Shown here: positions 1 through 6,477 of the stretch, piece by piece | Layout of the letters: each line of letters starts with the position of its first letter | How positions within the stretch are numbered: the stretch's first letter is position 1 | NCBI GenBank assembly: GCA_903923345.1 | Contig: CAIXXI010000128.1 | Span: forward strand, 1 to 8,364 | Source of the DNA: an uncultured Burkholderiales bacterium | Lineage (GTDB): Bacteria > Pseudomonadota > Gammaproteobacteria > Burkholderiales > Burkholderiaceae_E | Direction of reading: 5' to 3' | Length of the DNA: 8,364 nucleotides | Made by a program: the position numbers and the translations under genes | The notes under the pieces: model-generated | What the model saw: only the letters and a program-made list of their open reading frames with translations | What the model was told of the DNA's origin: nothing | Databases searched by the model: none

Positions 1-100
1 CCAGAGGATTGGCGAGGTGGTTCTTCATCAGGTCGGCCGTGATCCGGGTGATGCCCTCACGGCGCCCCAGACGGTCGTACAGAGTGGTGGTTTGGTTCAT
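1..100 (-). CDS. Group 1 truncated haemoglobin-type protein, N-terminal part only (runs off the window)
   Basis: The 33 visible residues begin MNQTTTLYDRLGRREGITRI and continue with a stretch ending NHLANPL. The LYDRLG-x-x-EGI-x-x-I opening is the characteristic A/B-helix start of group 1 truncated haemoglobins, small haem proteins that bind O2, NO or related ligands in the cytoplasm. The ATG is preceded by AAAGAGAG at good spacing. The haem-contacting E and F helices lie outside the window, so haem binding cannot be confirmed. The B-helix segment reads TADLMKNHLANP where the family often has an aromatic pair, so the pocket may be atypical. It lies 55 nt downstream of another globin-like gene on the same strand, but has its own copy of the TTCYTGA-type direct repeat 70 nt upstream of its start. 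The family call is fairly sure; physiological role is unknown. Confidence 0.75.
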   Translation of the reverse strand, partial: MNQTTTLYDRLGRREGITRITADLMKNHLANPL

Positions 101-155
101 AGTGACGCTCTCTTTGAGTTGGGCAGGTCCGAAATTGGACATGCTGGGTTGAAGG

Positions 156-530
156 CTATGGGCATCGCGTTCTTGAATCGTTCCTGGCAGCGCTGATCGA
201 TTCGAACAGTCTCAGCACCTCGCCCACTTCGACCGCGCCAATGCCGACTTCATGCATGGCCTCGGTCATGTCGACAAGCACGGCATGCCATTGCACTGGG
301 CTGAAGTGCATGCCAACGTGAGGACGATTGTCATCGGGCTTCATCGCGTGGCTCGGTCCGCCGGTATCGGCACTCAGGCATCTCACTGCGATGACCTTGA
401 GTTGCGGCAGATCCCGTCCGCAGAACAGTGCTGCCAGTGCCGGGTTGGCCGCATGTCGGTCGACCGCGTCGTCGATGACGGCAGCCACCGCATCCGCGCC
501 GCCCAGCCGCTGGTACAGGCTGGCGATCAC
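156..530 (-). CDS. Globin-like protein (truncated haemoglobin group 1 type) with divergent haem pocket
   Basis: A 124-residue protein beginning (GTG) M-I-A-SLYQRLGGADAV, the usual start of a group 1 truncated haemoglobin. Family-like landmarks follow in order: the DLPQLK segment entering the E helix, a GGP turn (58-59-like), the RPHVGMHFS segment where H71 aligns with the proximal haem-ligand histidine, and a C-terminal helix with EVGEVLRLFE. The length matches the family (about 120). The distal side is unusual: the B-helix aromatic pair (often Phe-Tyr) is Ala22-Val23, and the E7 region reads LKVIAV where relatives have LKxHQ. The GTG start overlaps the TGA of the upstream 94-residue gene (GTGA), and no strong Shine-Dalgarno is visible, so translation is probably coupled. 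The frame stays open upstream to 866, but that part reads as arginine-rich shadow sequence. The last 12 codons overlap the operator of the next gene. Function is inferred only at family level. Confidence 0.72.
   Translation of the reverse strand: MIASLYQRLGGADAVAAVIDDAVDRHAANPALAALFCGRDLPQLKVIAVRCLSADTGGPSHAMKPDDNRPHVGMHFSPVQWHAVLVDMTEAMHEVGIGAVEVGEVLRLFESISAARNDSRTRCP
170..187. promoter_or_regulatory. Predicted regulator operator: paired heptamers TTCTTGA-ATCG-TTCCTGG (copy 2)
   Basis: This 18-bp element matches copy 1 at 16 of 18 positions, with the same ATCG spacer and 11-bp period. Its near edge is again exactly 70 nt from the start codon of the gene it precedes (the truncated globin starting at 100 on the minus strand). 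Sequence between the operator and each start codon is not conserved, which argues against simple duplication of the whole upstream region and for selection on the element and its position. It lies inside the last codons of the upstream globin-like gene, beyond where the globin fold should end. About 9 nt past the second heptamer on the minus strand is a weak -10-like CATAGC. Confidence 0.6.
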
Positions 531-811
531 CGCAGGCAGACATGCAGATGGGCTGCCCAGGAGGCCACTTCGATCGCGCCGCGATCGGGCATCCAGGACG
601 CGTACTCGATCTCGCCTGCGTCTGGCGTGGGCAAGCTGTGCACCGAGGCAGGCGCCGCGCTGACGCCGATCAGGTCGCGCCGCAGCAGGCCCAGCGTGCC
701 GGCGACCGCCTGCTCGAGCTCGAGCACGCTTTGCGGTGTCAGCGGTTGCGGTAAGGTCAGAAGCGCCGGCAGGCCGCCGGAGACGGGAAGGGTGAGTTGC
801 AGAGTGGTCAT
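527..811 (-). CDS. Uncharacterised 94-residue protein, co-translated with the downstream globin
   Basis: I do not recognise this family. The protein begins MTTLQLTLPVSGGLPALL, continues with PLTPQSVLELEQAVAGTLGLL in its middle, and has a GEIEYASW motif at about 67-74 echoed by IEVASWAAHLH at about 80-90. It has no signal peptide, long membrane helix or cysteine cluster, so it looks cytosolic. The ATG is well supported by AGGAG at about 7 nt upstream. It is the first gene of the left-reading unit that diverges from the SARP-like regulator, and its TGA overlaps the GTG of the globin-like gene by 4 nt. That linkage suggests a functional or physical partnership with the globin. A frameshifted single fusion gene is possible, but the stop/start overlap with a family-typical globin start makes two coupled genes more likely. 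Confidence 0.7.
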   Translation of the reverse strand: MTTLQLTLPVSGGLPALLTLPQPLTPQSVLELEQAVAGTLGLLRRDLIGVSAAPASVHSLPTPDAGEIEYASWMPDRGAIEVASWAAHLHVCLR

Positions 812-880
812 GGTGGCTCCTGTGAGGGTTCACGCCGGTGGACAATCCGCGCGGCATGACCCACATTGCCGCAGCAGGTG

Positions 881-898
881 TTCCTGAATCGTTCCTGA
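881..898. promoter_or_regulatory. Predicted regulator operator: paired heptamers TTCCTGA-ATCG-TTCCTGA (copy 1)
   Basis: Two identical heptamers, TTCCTGA at 881-887 and 892-898, are separated by ATCG, giving an 11-bp period, close to one helical turn. Same-face direct repeats of this size are the known binding pattern of OmpR-type winged helices, including SARP activators. Its near edge is 70 nt from the start of the 94-residue gene on the minus strand, and its other edge is 48 nt before the ATG of the divergent regulator, so it could serve both directions. On the minus strand, about 10 nt past the second heptamer, there is only a weak -10-like GGCAAT. A near-identical copy sits at 170-187. 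The binding protein is inferred, not shown. Confidence 0.6.
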
Positions 899-946
899 GT
901 CCCCAGGGGGTTGTCGGGGGAAACCTGCTGTTGGAGACTCCGTCGA

Positions 947-3900
947 ATGGACATCACATCGCTCAACACACAACCCGGGGCGCTTTCGCGCTTTGACGCC
1001 TTCCTGCTGGGCCGTTTTGCGGTCGCGATCGACGGCGTCGAGCTGGCGCCCGAGCGTTGGCCCAGCCTGCGTTCCACGCAACTGGTGCAGCTGCTGTGCT
1101 TGCAGCCTCGCCAGCGCCTGACACGAGACGAAGTGATCGATGCGCTGTGGCCGCAGCTCGAGCCAGAAGCCGGTGCGGCCAATCTGCGCAAGGCTGCGCA
1201 CCACGCACGGCAGGCGTTGGGCCGTCATGACGGCATCGTGCTGCAGGCAGGTGAAGTGTTGCTGTGGCCTGATCGGCCGGTGGTGGTGGATGCACTGCAT
1301 TTTGAGCAGCGCGCCGATACCGCGCTGGCGCAACGCGACCCGGCTGATTGCGCGGATGCGGCCGCCAGTTACCTGGGCGACCTGCTGCCCGGTGCCCGGT
1401 TCGAGCCGTGGGCCGAGGCCACTCGAGAACGCTTGCGAGACCGGCAGCTGCAGCTGCTGCGCGCCAGCGGCCAGTGGGAGCGGCTGGCCCAACTTGACCC
1501 GGAGGACGAGCCGGCCCACCGCGCGTTGATGCAACGCGAACTGGCTGCAGGTAACCGGGCCTCTGCGCTGCGCTGGTATGCCCATCTGCGCGAGGCTTTG
1601 CAAGAGGGCCTGGGCGTGTCACCCGATGCGCAGACCCAGGCGCTTTATGAGCGCTGCATCGCAGGTCTGCAGTCGTCTGGACCTCCCTTCGTGGGCCGCG
1701 CCGAGATCTGCGCCCAGGCCGCCGCATGGCTTGGAATGGAGGCCAAGCTCAGGCCCGGTGGCATCGTGCTGCGGGGGCCGGCGGGCATTGGCAAGAGTGC
1801 GCTCAGCCGAGAGATCGCGGTTCAGGCTGAACCCCGCGGCTGGGTGGTGTGTCGCGTGGACGCCTCCCAGATTGGCCGCGCTTATGCGGTGATGTGTGCG
1901 ATCACCGAGCGGCTGATCATCGACGACCGCGGTGTGCTCGACCGCATCGGTGCGCAGGCTCGCTCCGTACTGGCTCTACTCAGCCCGCATGCGGCGCCGG
2001 CTGACAAGTTGCCTGGCCCACTGGGCAGACATCAGGTGGTCGGCGCCATTCACCGCTTGCTGATGGCAGCTGGCGGCGGAAAAGAGGTTTTGCTGCAGAT
2101 CGATGATGTGCACCTCGCTGACGATGCCGATGTCGATGTGATGACGCAGCTGGCTGCGACGGGCGCCGGCGTGTGCCTGCTTCTGACCACCCGGCCGCCC
2201 ACCCCAGGCACAGCGCTGGCCCGCGCTCTGAGCAGGCTTCAACGCTCAGGCGTGCTGCAGGTGTTGGATTTAAGCCCGCTGCCGGATGACGAATGCCGCA
2301 GGCTGGTGGGTCGCGTGGCGCCTGTTGGCCTGTCAGACACGGTGTTGGCGGGCATCGTGCGCGCTGCAGACGGCAACCCGTTCGCAGCCATCGAGCTGGC
2401 GCGGTGCGCAGAGGCAAACACCGAAGCGCGCCTGCCCGGTGGCGTGGCCGAGGCCATTACCGAGCGTTTGTGTGACGTGCCAGACGGTGCACTGAGCTTG
2501 CTTAAATGGCTAGCGCTGAGCAGTGATGAATTTGATGTGACCACTGTCGAAGCACTCGCGGACGAGGCGCAGGTGCCGAGCCTGGAATCACTCGATCTGG
2601 CCTTGGCCGCCGGTGTGTTGCTGCCGCTTGCCAATGGTTACCGCTTTCGCCACCACCTGGTTCAGCAGTCGCTGGTCGAACAGGTGCCGCCCCACCGCCG
2701 TCTGAAAATGCATCGCCGCATCGCCACGCTTCTGGCCGAGCTTGACAGTCCGCCCGCTGCCATTGCCCGGCACTGGCTGGAAGCGGGCCACCCGAACGAT
2801 GCCATGCCCTATCTGCTGGCTGCCGCGCGCGAGGCGCTGCGCCTGGCTGCCTTCAGCGATGCGCTGCGCCACCTTGAGCCACTGCTTGCGTTTCAACCCG
2901 ATCATGCGGAGGGCTTGAGGCTGCGTGCTGAGTCGCTGGACGCCATGGGTGAACCGGCCGCGCTGGCGGCATACCATGCCGCCGCCGATGCTGCAGGTGA
3001 ACCCGAGAGCCACAACTTGCGCGCCAAGGCCGCGCTCGCCCAGGTGAAACTCGGCGACCCCAAGGGTGCGCTGTTGGTGCTGGACGGGCTGATGCCCACC
3101 AGTGTCGAGGGCCGGTTATGCGAGGCGCTTGCCTACAGCGGCGCGGCCGCACTGGGCACTGGCGACCCGGCGGTCGGTACCGCCAAGGCGGCCGTCGCGC
3201 GGCAACTGGCGCTGCAGTCGGGCGACACCACTTCCCTGGTCATCGCCTCCTGGGCGCAGGCTGCTGCGGCGCATGCCCGCGGTGATTTGCACCGCAGCGT
3301 CTGGGCCGATCTGCATGAGACCAGCCAGGTGCCGCATCTGGCGCTGCGCGTTTTCGACGGCCACCTGTGCATCACTCAGCGCTTCCTGTACGGCGCGCGG
3401 CCCTACGCGGACGTCATCGACTTCGCCCAGTCCCTGTCAACCGAGGCGCAACGGCTGGGCGCCTTGCGCGGCCATGCATTCGGCGTCACGCTGCGCGGCG
3501 AGGCGGAGTGGCTCGCCGGCAATCTGTCCGGGGCACGCGAGCATTTGCGCGAAGGCGCCCGACTGCACCGCGCCATCGGCGGGCCGGTGGGCGAGGCGCT
3601 GTCGCTGCAGCGCTTGGCCGAAGTGGCGCTTCATGAAGGTCAGCGTGACGAAGCCCGTGCCCTGATTGACGAAGCCCTGGACGTGGCGCGCCAGACCGAC
3701 ATCGGCTTTCATCTGCTTGATCGAATCTACGGCACGCGGATCAATTTGCATGCCGACGACCCGGCTGCGGCCCTGTACGTGATGGAAGACGCCAGTGCGT
3801 CGGTGCGCGGACCGTTGGAAACCTGCCCGGGTTGCCGGATCACGTTCGCGGTCCCCGCTGCGATCGCTGCTGCGCGGGCCGGCGAGCTGGCCTTGGCAGA

Positions 3901-4117
3901 AAAGCACGAGGAACAGTGCGCCTACCTGGCCAACGTGGTGATGCGTTTACCGGCCTGGTATGCCTCGCACCATGAGGTACAAGCGCATATCGCCGCAACC
4001 CGTGGCGCTGCCGATGAGGCCGTGAGGCACTTTGCCGCCGCCGCGGCAGGCTTTCGGGAGGCAGGCCACCCCATCGATGCGCAGCGCTGCGAGAGTTGGG
4101 TGAGGCAGTCAAGCTAG
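947..4117 (+). CDS. SARP/AfsR-like transcriptional regulator: winged helix, BTAD, STAND-type ATPase and TPR-like C-terminus
   Basis: A 1056-residue protein. Residues about 16-95 form an OmpR-like winged helix (FLLGRFAVAIDGVEL, then RLTRDEVIDALWP and NLRKAAHHARQAL). Residues about 105-242 are a BTAD domain (ALRWYAHLREALQEGLGVSP near its end). A GPPFVGR sequence leads into an ATPase with Walker A GPAGIGKS at about 277-284 and Walker B EVLLQIDDV at about 380-388. From about 590 onward the protein is helical and alanine-rich, with TPR-like repeats; no C-terminal LuxR helix-turn-helix is apparent. The architecture is that of AfsR-type signal-transduction ATPases, which bind direct heptamer repeats and act as activators gated by nucleotide and an effector. 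I chose ATG 947 because GGAG lies about 10 nt upstream and the domain begins soon after; an in-frame TTG at 911 would add 12 non-domain residues. It diverges from the 94-residue/globin unit, and the operator between them makes that unit its likely target. Effector unknown. Confidence 0.9.
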   Translation: MDITSLNTQPGALSRFDAFLLGRFAVAIDGVELAPERWPSLRSTQLVQLLCLQPRQRLTRDEVIDALWPQLEPEAGAANLRKAAHHARQALGRHDGIVLQAGEVLLWPDRPVVVDALHFEQRADTALAQRDPADCADAAASYLGDLLPGARFEPWAEATRERLRDRQLQLLRASGQWERLAQLDPEDEPAHRALMQRELAAGNRASALRWYAHLREALQEGLGVSPDAQTQALYERCIAGLQSSGPPFVGRAEICAQAAAWLGMEAKLRPGGIVLRGPAGIGKSALSREIAVQAEPRGWVVCRVDASQIGRAYAVMCAITERLIIDDRGVLDRIGAQARSVLALLSPHAAPADKLPGPLGRHQVVGAIHRLLMAAGGGKEVLLQIDDVHLADDADVDVMTQLAATGAGVCLLLTTRPPTPGTALARALSRLQRSGVLQVLDLSPLPDDECRRLVGRVAPVGLSDTVLAGIVRAADGNPFAAIELARCAEANTEARLPGGVAEAITERLCDVPDGALSLLKWLALSSDEFDVTTVEALADEAQVPSLESLDLALAAGVLLPLANGYRFRHHLVQQSLVEQVPPHRRLKMHRRIATLLAELDSPPAAIARHWLEAGHPNDAMPYLLAAAREALRLAAFSDALRHLEPLLAFQPDHAEGLRLRAESLDAMGEPAALAAYHAAADAAGEPESHNLRAKAALAQVKLGDPKGALLVLDGLMPTSVEGRLCEALAYSGAAALGTGDPAVGTAKAAVARQLALQSGDTTSLVIASWAQAAAAHARGDLHRSVWADLHETSQVPHLALRVFDGHLCITQRFLYGARPYADVIDFAQSLSTEAQRLGALRGHAFGVTLRGEAEWLAGNLSGAREHLREGARLHRAIGGPVGEALSLQRLAEVALHEGQRDEARALIDEALDVARQTDIGFHLLDRIYGTRINLHADDPAAALYVMEDASASVRGPLETCPGCRITFAVPAAIAAARAGELALAEKHEEQCAYLANVVMRLPAWYASHHEVQAHIAATRGAADEAVRHFAAAAAGFREAGHPIDAQRCESWVRQSS

Positions 4118-4140
4118 GGGACGGCACCCGGCAGACGGGC

Positions 4141-4158
4141 CTCACTGGCAACAGTGAG
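4141..4158 (+). other. Perfect hairpin with GCAA tetraloop after the regulator gene
   Basis: CTCACTG-GCAA-CAGTGAG forms a perfect 7-bp stem with a loop of the stable GNRA class, starting 24 nt after the regulator's stop codon. Only TGATTT follows, so it lacks a convincing U-tract. It may protect the 3' end of the transcript or act as a weak terminator. Confidence 0.4.
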
Positions 4159-4209
4159 TGATTTGCCTGCCAGGATCGAAGCACGACATCACCGCCCATC
4201 AATCGGGCT

Positions 4210-4241
4210 GCGTCTGGCTGCAAGACGCCAGGTTTTGTTTT
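4210..4241 (+). terminator. Possible Rho-independent terminator of the regulator gene
   Basis: Two mutually exclusive short stems are visible: GCGTCT (4210-4215) with AGACGC (4223-4228), and CTGGC (4214-4218) with GCCAG (4227-4231). The second abuts GTTTTGTTTT at 4232-4241. A GC-rich stem followed by eight T in ten bases is terminator-like. It lies about 90-120 nt beyond the regulator's stop and before the catabolic operon, where a transcript boundary is expected. The stems are short, so confidence is moderate. Confidence 0.45.
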
Positions 4242-4263
4242 CCTGGCCGATCAACCCAGGAAA
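4239..4263. repeat. 25-bp inverted repeat TTTCCTGG-N9-CCAGGAAA upstream of the MmgE/PrpD gene
   Basis: Perfect 8-bp arms (4239-4246 and 4256-4263) flank 9 nt. This could be an operator for a dimeric regulator of the catabolic operon or an RNA hairpin. It partly overlaps the T-rich end of the terminator-like element. Its right arm contains CCAGGAA, the same heptamer as one half of the globin-side operators, ending 70 nt before the ATG at 4332. However, no second heptamer lies 11 bp away in the same orientation, so a link to that regulon is weak. Confidence 0.4.
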
Positions 4264-4331
4264 GCCGCTTGCACGCTGATCAAGCCGGTCGCAGTGATAC
4301 TGTCGAGGAATCTTCGTTCAAGGGTATCGCC

Positions 4332-5693
4332 ATGGTTGTTACGACATTCGCCGAGTTTGCGCGCGATCTCGACGCCCAGCCGCTGTCGGCGGACGTCACC
4401 CACCACGCCAAGCGTGCGGTCATCGACTGGTTTGCGGCGCTCGTGCCGGGTGCGGTGCAGGCACCGTGCGTTCTGATGGAGCGTGCGCTGGCCGATGACC
4501 TGGACCGGGGGCGGGCCCGCCTGGGCACAGGCCGTCTGGCCACAGCACGAGTTGCCGCGCTGATCAACGGGACCGCAGCCCACACCGTCGAGGTCGACGA
4601 CATTTATCGTGAAGCGATCTACCACCCCGGGGCACCCACGATTGCGGCGGCGCTCGCGGCCGCACAAGACCGCAATGAATCGGGCGAGCGCTTCCTCAAG
4701 GCGGTCACCGCAGGCTACGAAATTTCGACCCGGATCGGCGCCGCCCTGGGCCGAGCCCATTACCGTTTCTGGCATAACACCGGCACGGTCGGCACTTTCG
4801 GTGCGAGTGCTGCGGTCGCCATGATTCATCGGCTGGATACCGATCGCTTCGCGCATGCACTGGCCGGATGCGCCACCTTCGCAGCCGGATTGCAGCAGGC
4901 CTTCAGGATGGATTCGATGTCCAAGCCCCTGCATGCGGGCCATGCCGCCGACGCCGGTTGGCTGGCCGCCTGCATGGCCGCGCAGGGCGTGACCGGTTCG
5001 CTGAATGTGATCGATGGCGAAGCCGGGCTGGGCTTTGCAATGAGCGATGGCCCCGATTGGCAGCAGGCGGTCTCGACCCTGGGCAAGGACTTTCATATCA
5101 CCCGGATCACCTTCAAGAATCACGCCTGCTGCGGCCACACCTTCGCCGCCATCGATGGCGCACTCGAGTTGATGGCCCGCCACTCGGTGGATGTGAATCA
5201 GATCGATCGTATTCGTATCGGAACCTATCGGCCTGCGCTCGAAGTGGCGGGGAACCCCGAACCGCGCACCGCAGCCGAAGCGCGCTTCAGCCTTCAGTAC
5301 GTGGTCGCAACCGCGCTGATCCATGGCAGCGTTCGGCTGGCGGCCTTCGAGCCGGACCGCATGTCGGATTCGGCGACGCGAACACTGATGCAGCGCATCG
5401 AGTTGTCGGTCGATCCGGCACTTGATGCGGCCTTCCCGGGGCAGCGTGCCGCGCGGGTGACGCTGGTGATGCGCGATGGCCGTGAACTGAGCCATCTGCA
5501 ACCGACTCGCAAAGGCGATCCCGAAGCCCCACTGACCGATTCCGACCTTGATGGCAAGTTTCGTGAACTGGTTGCGCCGGTCATGGGTGATCGGGGTGCA
5601 GAGGCCCTGCTGGCCCGGCTCTGGGCGCTCGAGTCTCAAACGGATCTGCGTGACCTGATGGCGCCTGCAGCCGCCCGGCTGAATGCAGCATGA
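4332..5693 (+). CDS. MmgE/PrpD family protein (2-methylcitrate dehydratase-like fold)
   Basis: A 453-residue protein of normal length for the MmgE/PrpD family, whose members dehydrate, decarboxylate or epimerise small polycarboxylates (2-methylcitrate dehydratase, cis-aconitate decarboxylase, iminodisuccinate epimerase). Landmarks in order: INGTAAHTVEVDD (79-90) and YHPGAP (97-102), matching the family's DD...HP-G active-site segment; WHNTGTVGTFGASAA (148-161); SKPLHAGHAADAG (197-209) with the conserved lysine K198; and HACCGHT (264-270) in the second domain. The specific reaction cannot be assigned, because the usual DDTH-type motif reads DDIY here. I chose ATG 4332, with AAGGG about 8 nt upstream; the 58 in-frame codons before it show no family similarity and cover the hairpin region. 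Its stop overlaps the start of the class II aldolase gene by 4 nt (ATGA), so it heads an operon. Cytoplasmic. Confidence 0.9.
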   Translation: MVVTTFAEFARDLDAQPLSADVTHHAKRAVIDWFAALVPGAVQAPCVLMERALADDLDRGRARLGTGRLATARVAALINGTAAHTVEVDDIYREAIYHPGAPTIAAALAAAQDRNESGERFLKAVTAGYEISTRIGAALGRAHYRFWHNTGTVGTFGASAAVAMIHRLDTDRFAHALAGCATFAAGLQQAFRMDSMSKPLHAGHAADAGWLAACMAAQGVTGSLNVIDGEAGLGFAMSDGPDWQQAVSTLGKDFHITRITFKNHACCGHTFAAIDGALELMARHSVDVNQIDRIRIGTYRPALEVAGNPEPRTAAEARFSLQYVVATALIHGSVRLAAFEPDRMSDSATRTLMQRIELSVDPALDAAFPGQRAARVTLVMRDGRELSHLQPTRKGDPEAPLTDSDLDGKFRELVAPVMGDRGAEALLARLWALESQTDLRDLMAPAAARLNAA

Positions 5694-6430
5694 ATTGCCT
5701 TCAGACCCATCGCCGCGATTTTGAAAGCCAGGGCGTTGCCGCCCTCAGGGCAGACCTGGCGCTGGCGCTGCGAGCGGCCGCCTTTCATGGGCTGGCCGAG
5801 GGCATCTGCAACCATTTCAGTGTCGAGTTGCAAGACGGTTCCGGGCGCTTCCTGTTGAACCCACAAGGCCTGTTGTGGAGCGAGATCCACGCAGATGACA
5901 TCGTGTTGGTCGATGCCGGCGGTCAGGTCCTGGCCGGGCGCCATCCGGTTGAATCCACAGCGATGTTCATCCATGCCGCGGTTCATCGGATTGCCGGCAA
6001 GGCATGTGTCCTGCACACCCACATGCCCCACGCAACCGCGCTGACCCTGACCGTCGATCGGGCGCTCGACACCACGCTGTCGCAGACGGCCATGCGCTTT
6101 CATGGCCGTCTGTCGATCGATGCCCACTACAACGGCCTGGCACTGGACGCGTCTGAAGGCGAGCGCATCGCGCGGTCGATGCAGGGCGCCGACATCGCGT
6201 TTCTGGGCAATCACGGGGTCATCGTCTGTGGCAGTCGGATCGATCATGCCTACGATGACCTGTATTACCTGGAGCGTGCCTGCATGACTCAGGTGCTGGC
6301 GCAGTCCAGCGGGCGCGCCCTTGCGCCGGTGGATGCAGCATTGGCCGCGCAGGTTTGCCAGCAGGTGATGAGCGAGCGCCAGCAATCGGAACTCTTCTTT
6401 CAGGCGCTAGGCCGGCTGCTCAGTGCGTGA
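5690..6430 (+). CDS. Class II aldolase/adducin family protein
   Basis: A 246-residue protein with the metal site of class II aldolases (FucA/AraD fold): HTH at 109-111, NHG at 174-176 supplying the third histidine, and E88 in HPVEST as the probable catalytic acid. The segment AEGICNHFSVEL (36-47) replaces the GN-x-S-x-R phosphate-binding motif of sugar-phosphate enzymes. The substrate is therefore probably not a classical sugar phosphate; this variant is common in adducin-like relatives of unknown reaction. Members typically use a divalent metal for retro-aldol cleavage or decarboxylation through an enediolate. The ATG overlaps the TGA of the MmgE/PrpD gene, with no strong ribosome site, so translation is probably coupled and the two products likely act in one pathway. 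The family is firm; the reaction is unknown. Confidence 0.9.
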   Translation: MNCLQTHRRDFESQGVAALRADLALALRAAAFHGLAEGICNHFSVELQDGSGRFLLNPQGLLWSEIHADDIVLVDAGGQVLAGRHPVESTAMFIHAAVHRIAGKACVLHTHMPHATALTLTVDRALDTTLSQTAMRFHGRLSIDAHYNGLALDASEGERIARSMQGADIAFLGNHGVIVCGSRIDHAYDDLYYLERACMTQVLAQSSGRALAPVDAALAAQVCQQVMSERQQSELFFQALGRLLSA

Positions 6431-6477
6431 GTGTCGGGTGCGATATGCTCGATGGTTTACAGCGAAGGGGAGACGGC

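Noticed and set aside
527..530. Frameshift mutation splitting one larger gene
   Set aside because: The GTGA stop/start overlap together with a family-typical globin start is a normal coupled-gene arrangement; no slippery sequence was seen.
531..866. Upstream extension of the globin frame to an ATG at 866
   Set aside because: The extra residues are arginine-rich shadow of the 94-residue gene, and the family-typical N-terminus begins at the GTG at 530.
252..887. Plus-strand open frame across the globin and 94-residue genes
   Set aside because: Antisense to two genes with better starts, one with a clear globin pattern; its translation has no family features.
911..946. TTG start at 911 for the regulator
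   Set aside because: ATG 947 has a GGAG at suitable spacing, and the 12 extra residues fall outside the winged helix.
830..1603. Minus-strand open frame opposite the winged-helix/BTAD region
   Set aside because: Low-complexity Gln/Arg-rich translation, antisense to a well-supported domain.
4269..4301. Sigma-70 promoter TTGCAC...GATACT before the MmgE/PrpD gene
   Set aside because: The spacer is 21 bp, too long for a standard promoter, and the -10 match is weak.
4158..4331. N-terminal extension of the MmgE/PrpD gene
   Set aside because: It covers terminator-like hairpins and has no family similarity; ATG 4332 has its own ribosome site.
4251..5639. Long minus-strand open frame (462 codons) opposite the MmgE/PrpD gene
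   Set aside because: It is the antisense shadow of a GC-rich gene with clear family motifs. Its translation is rich in Arg, Gly and His with no recognisable domain.
5636..6385. Minus-strand open frame opposite the class II aldolase gene
   Set aside because: Antisense shadow of a gene with intact metal-binding motifs; no domain or ribosome site.
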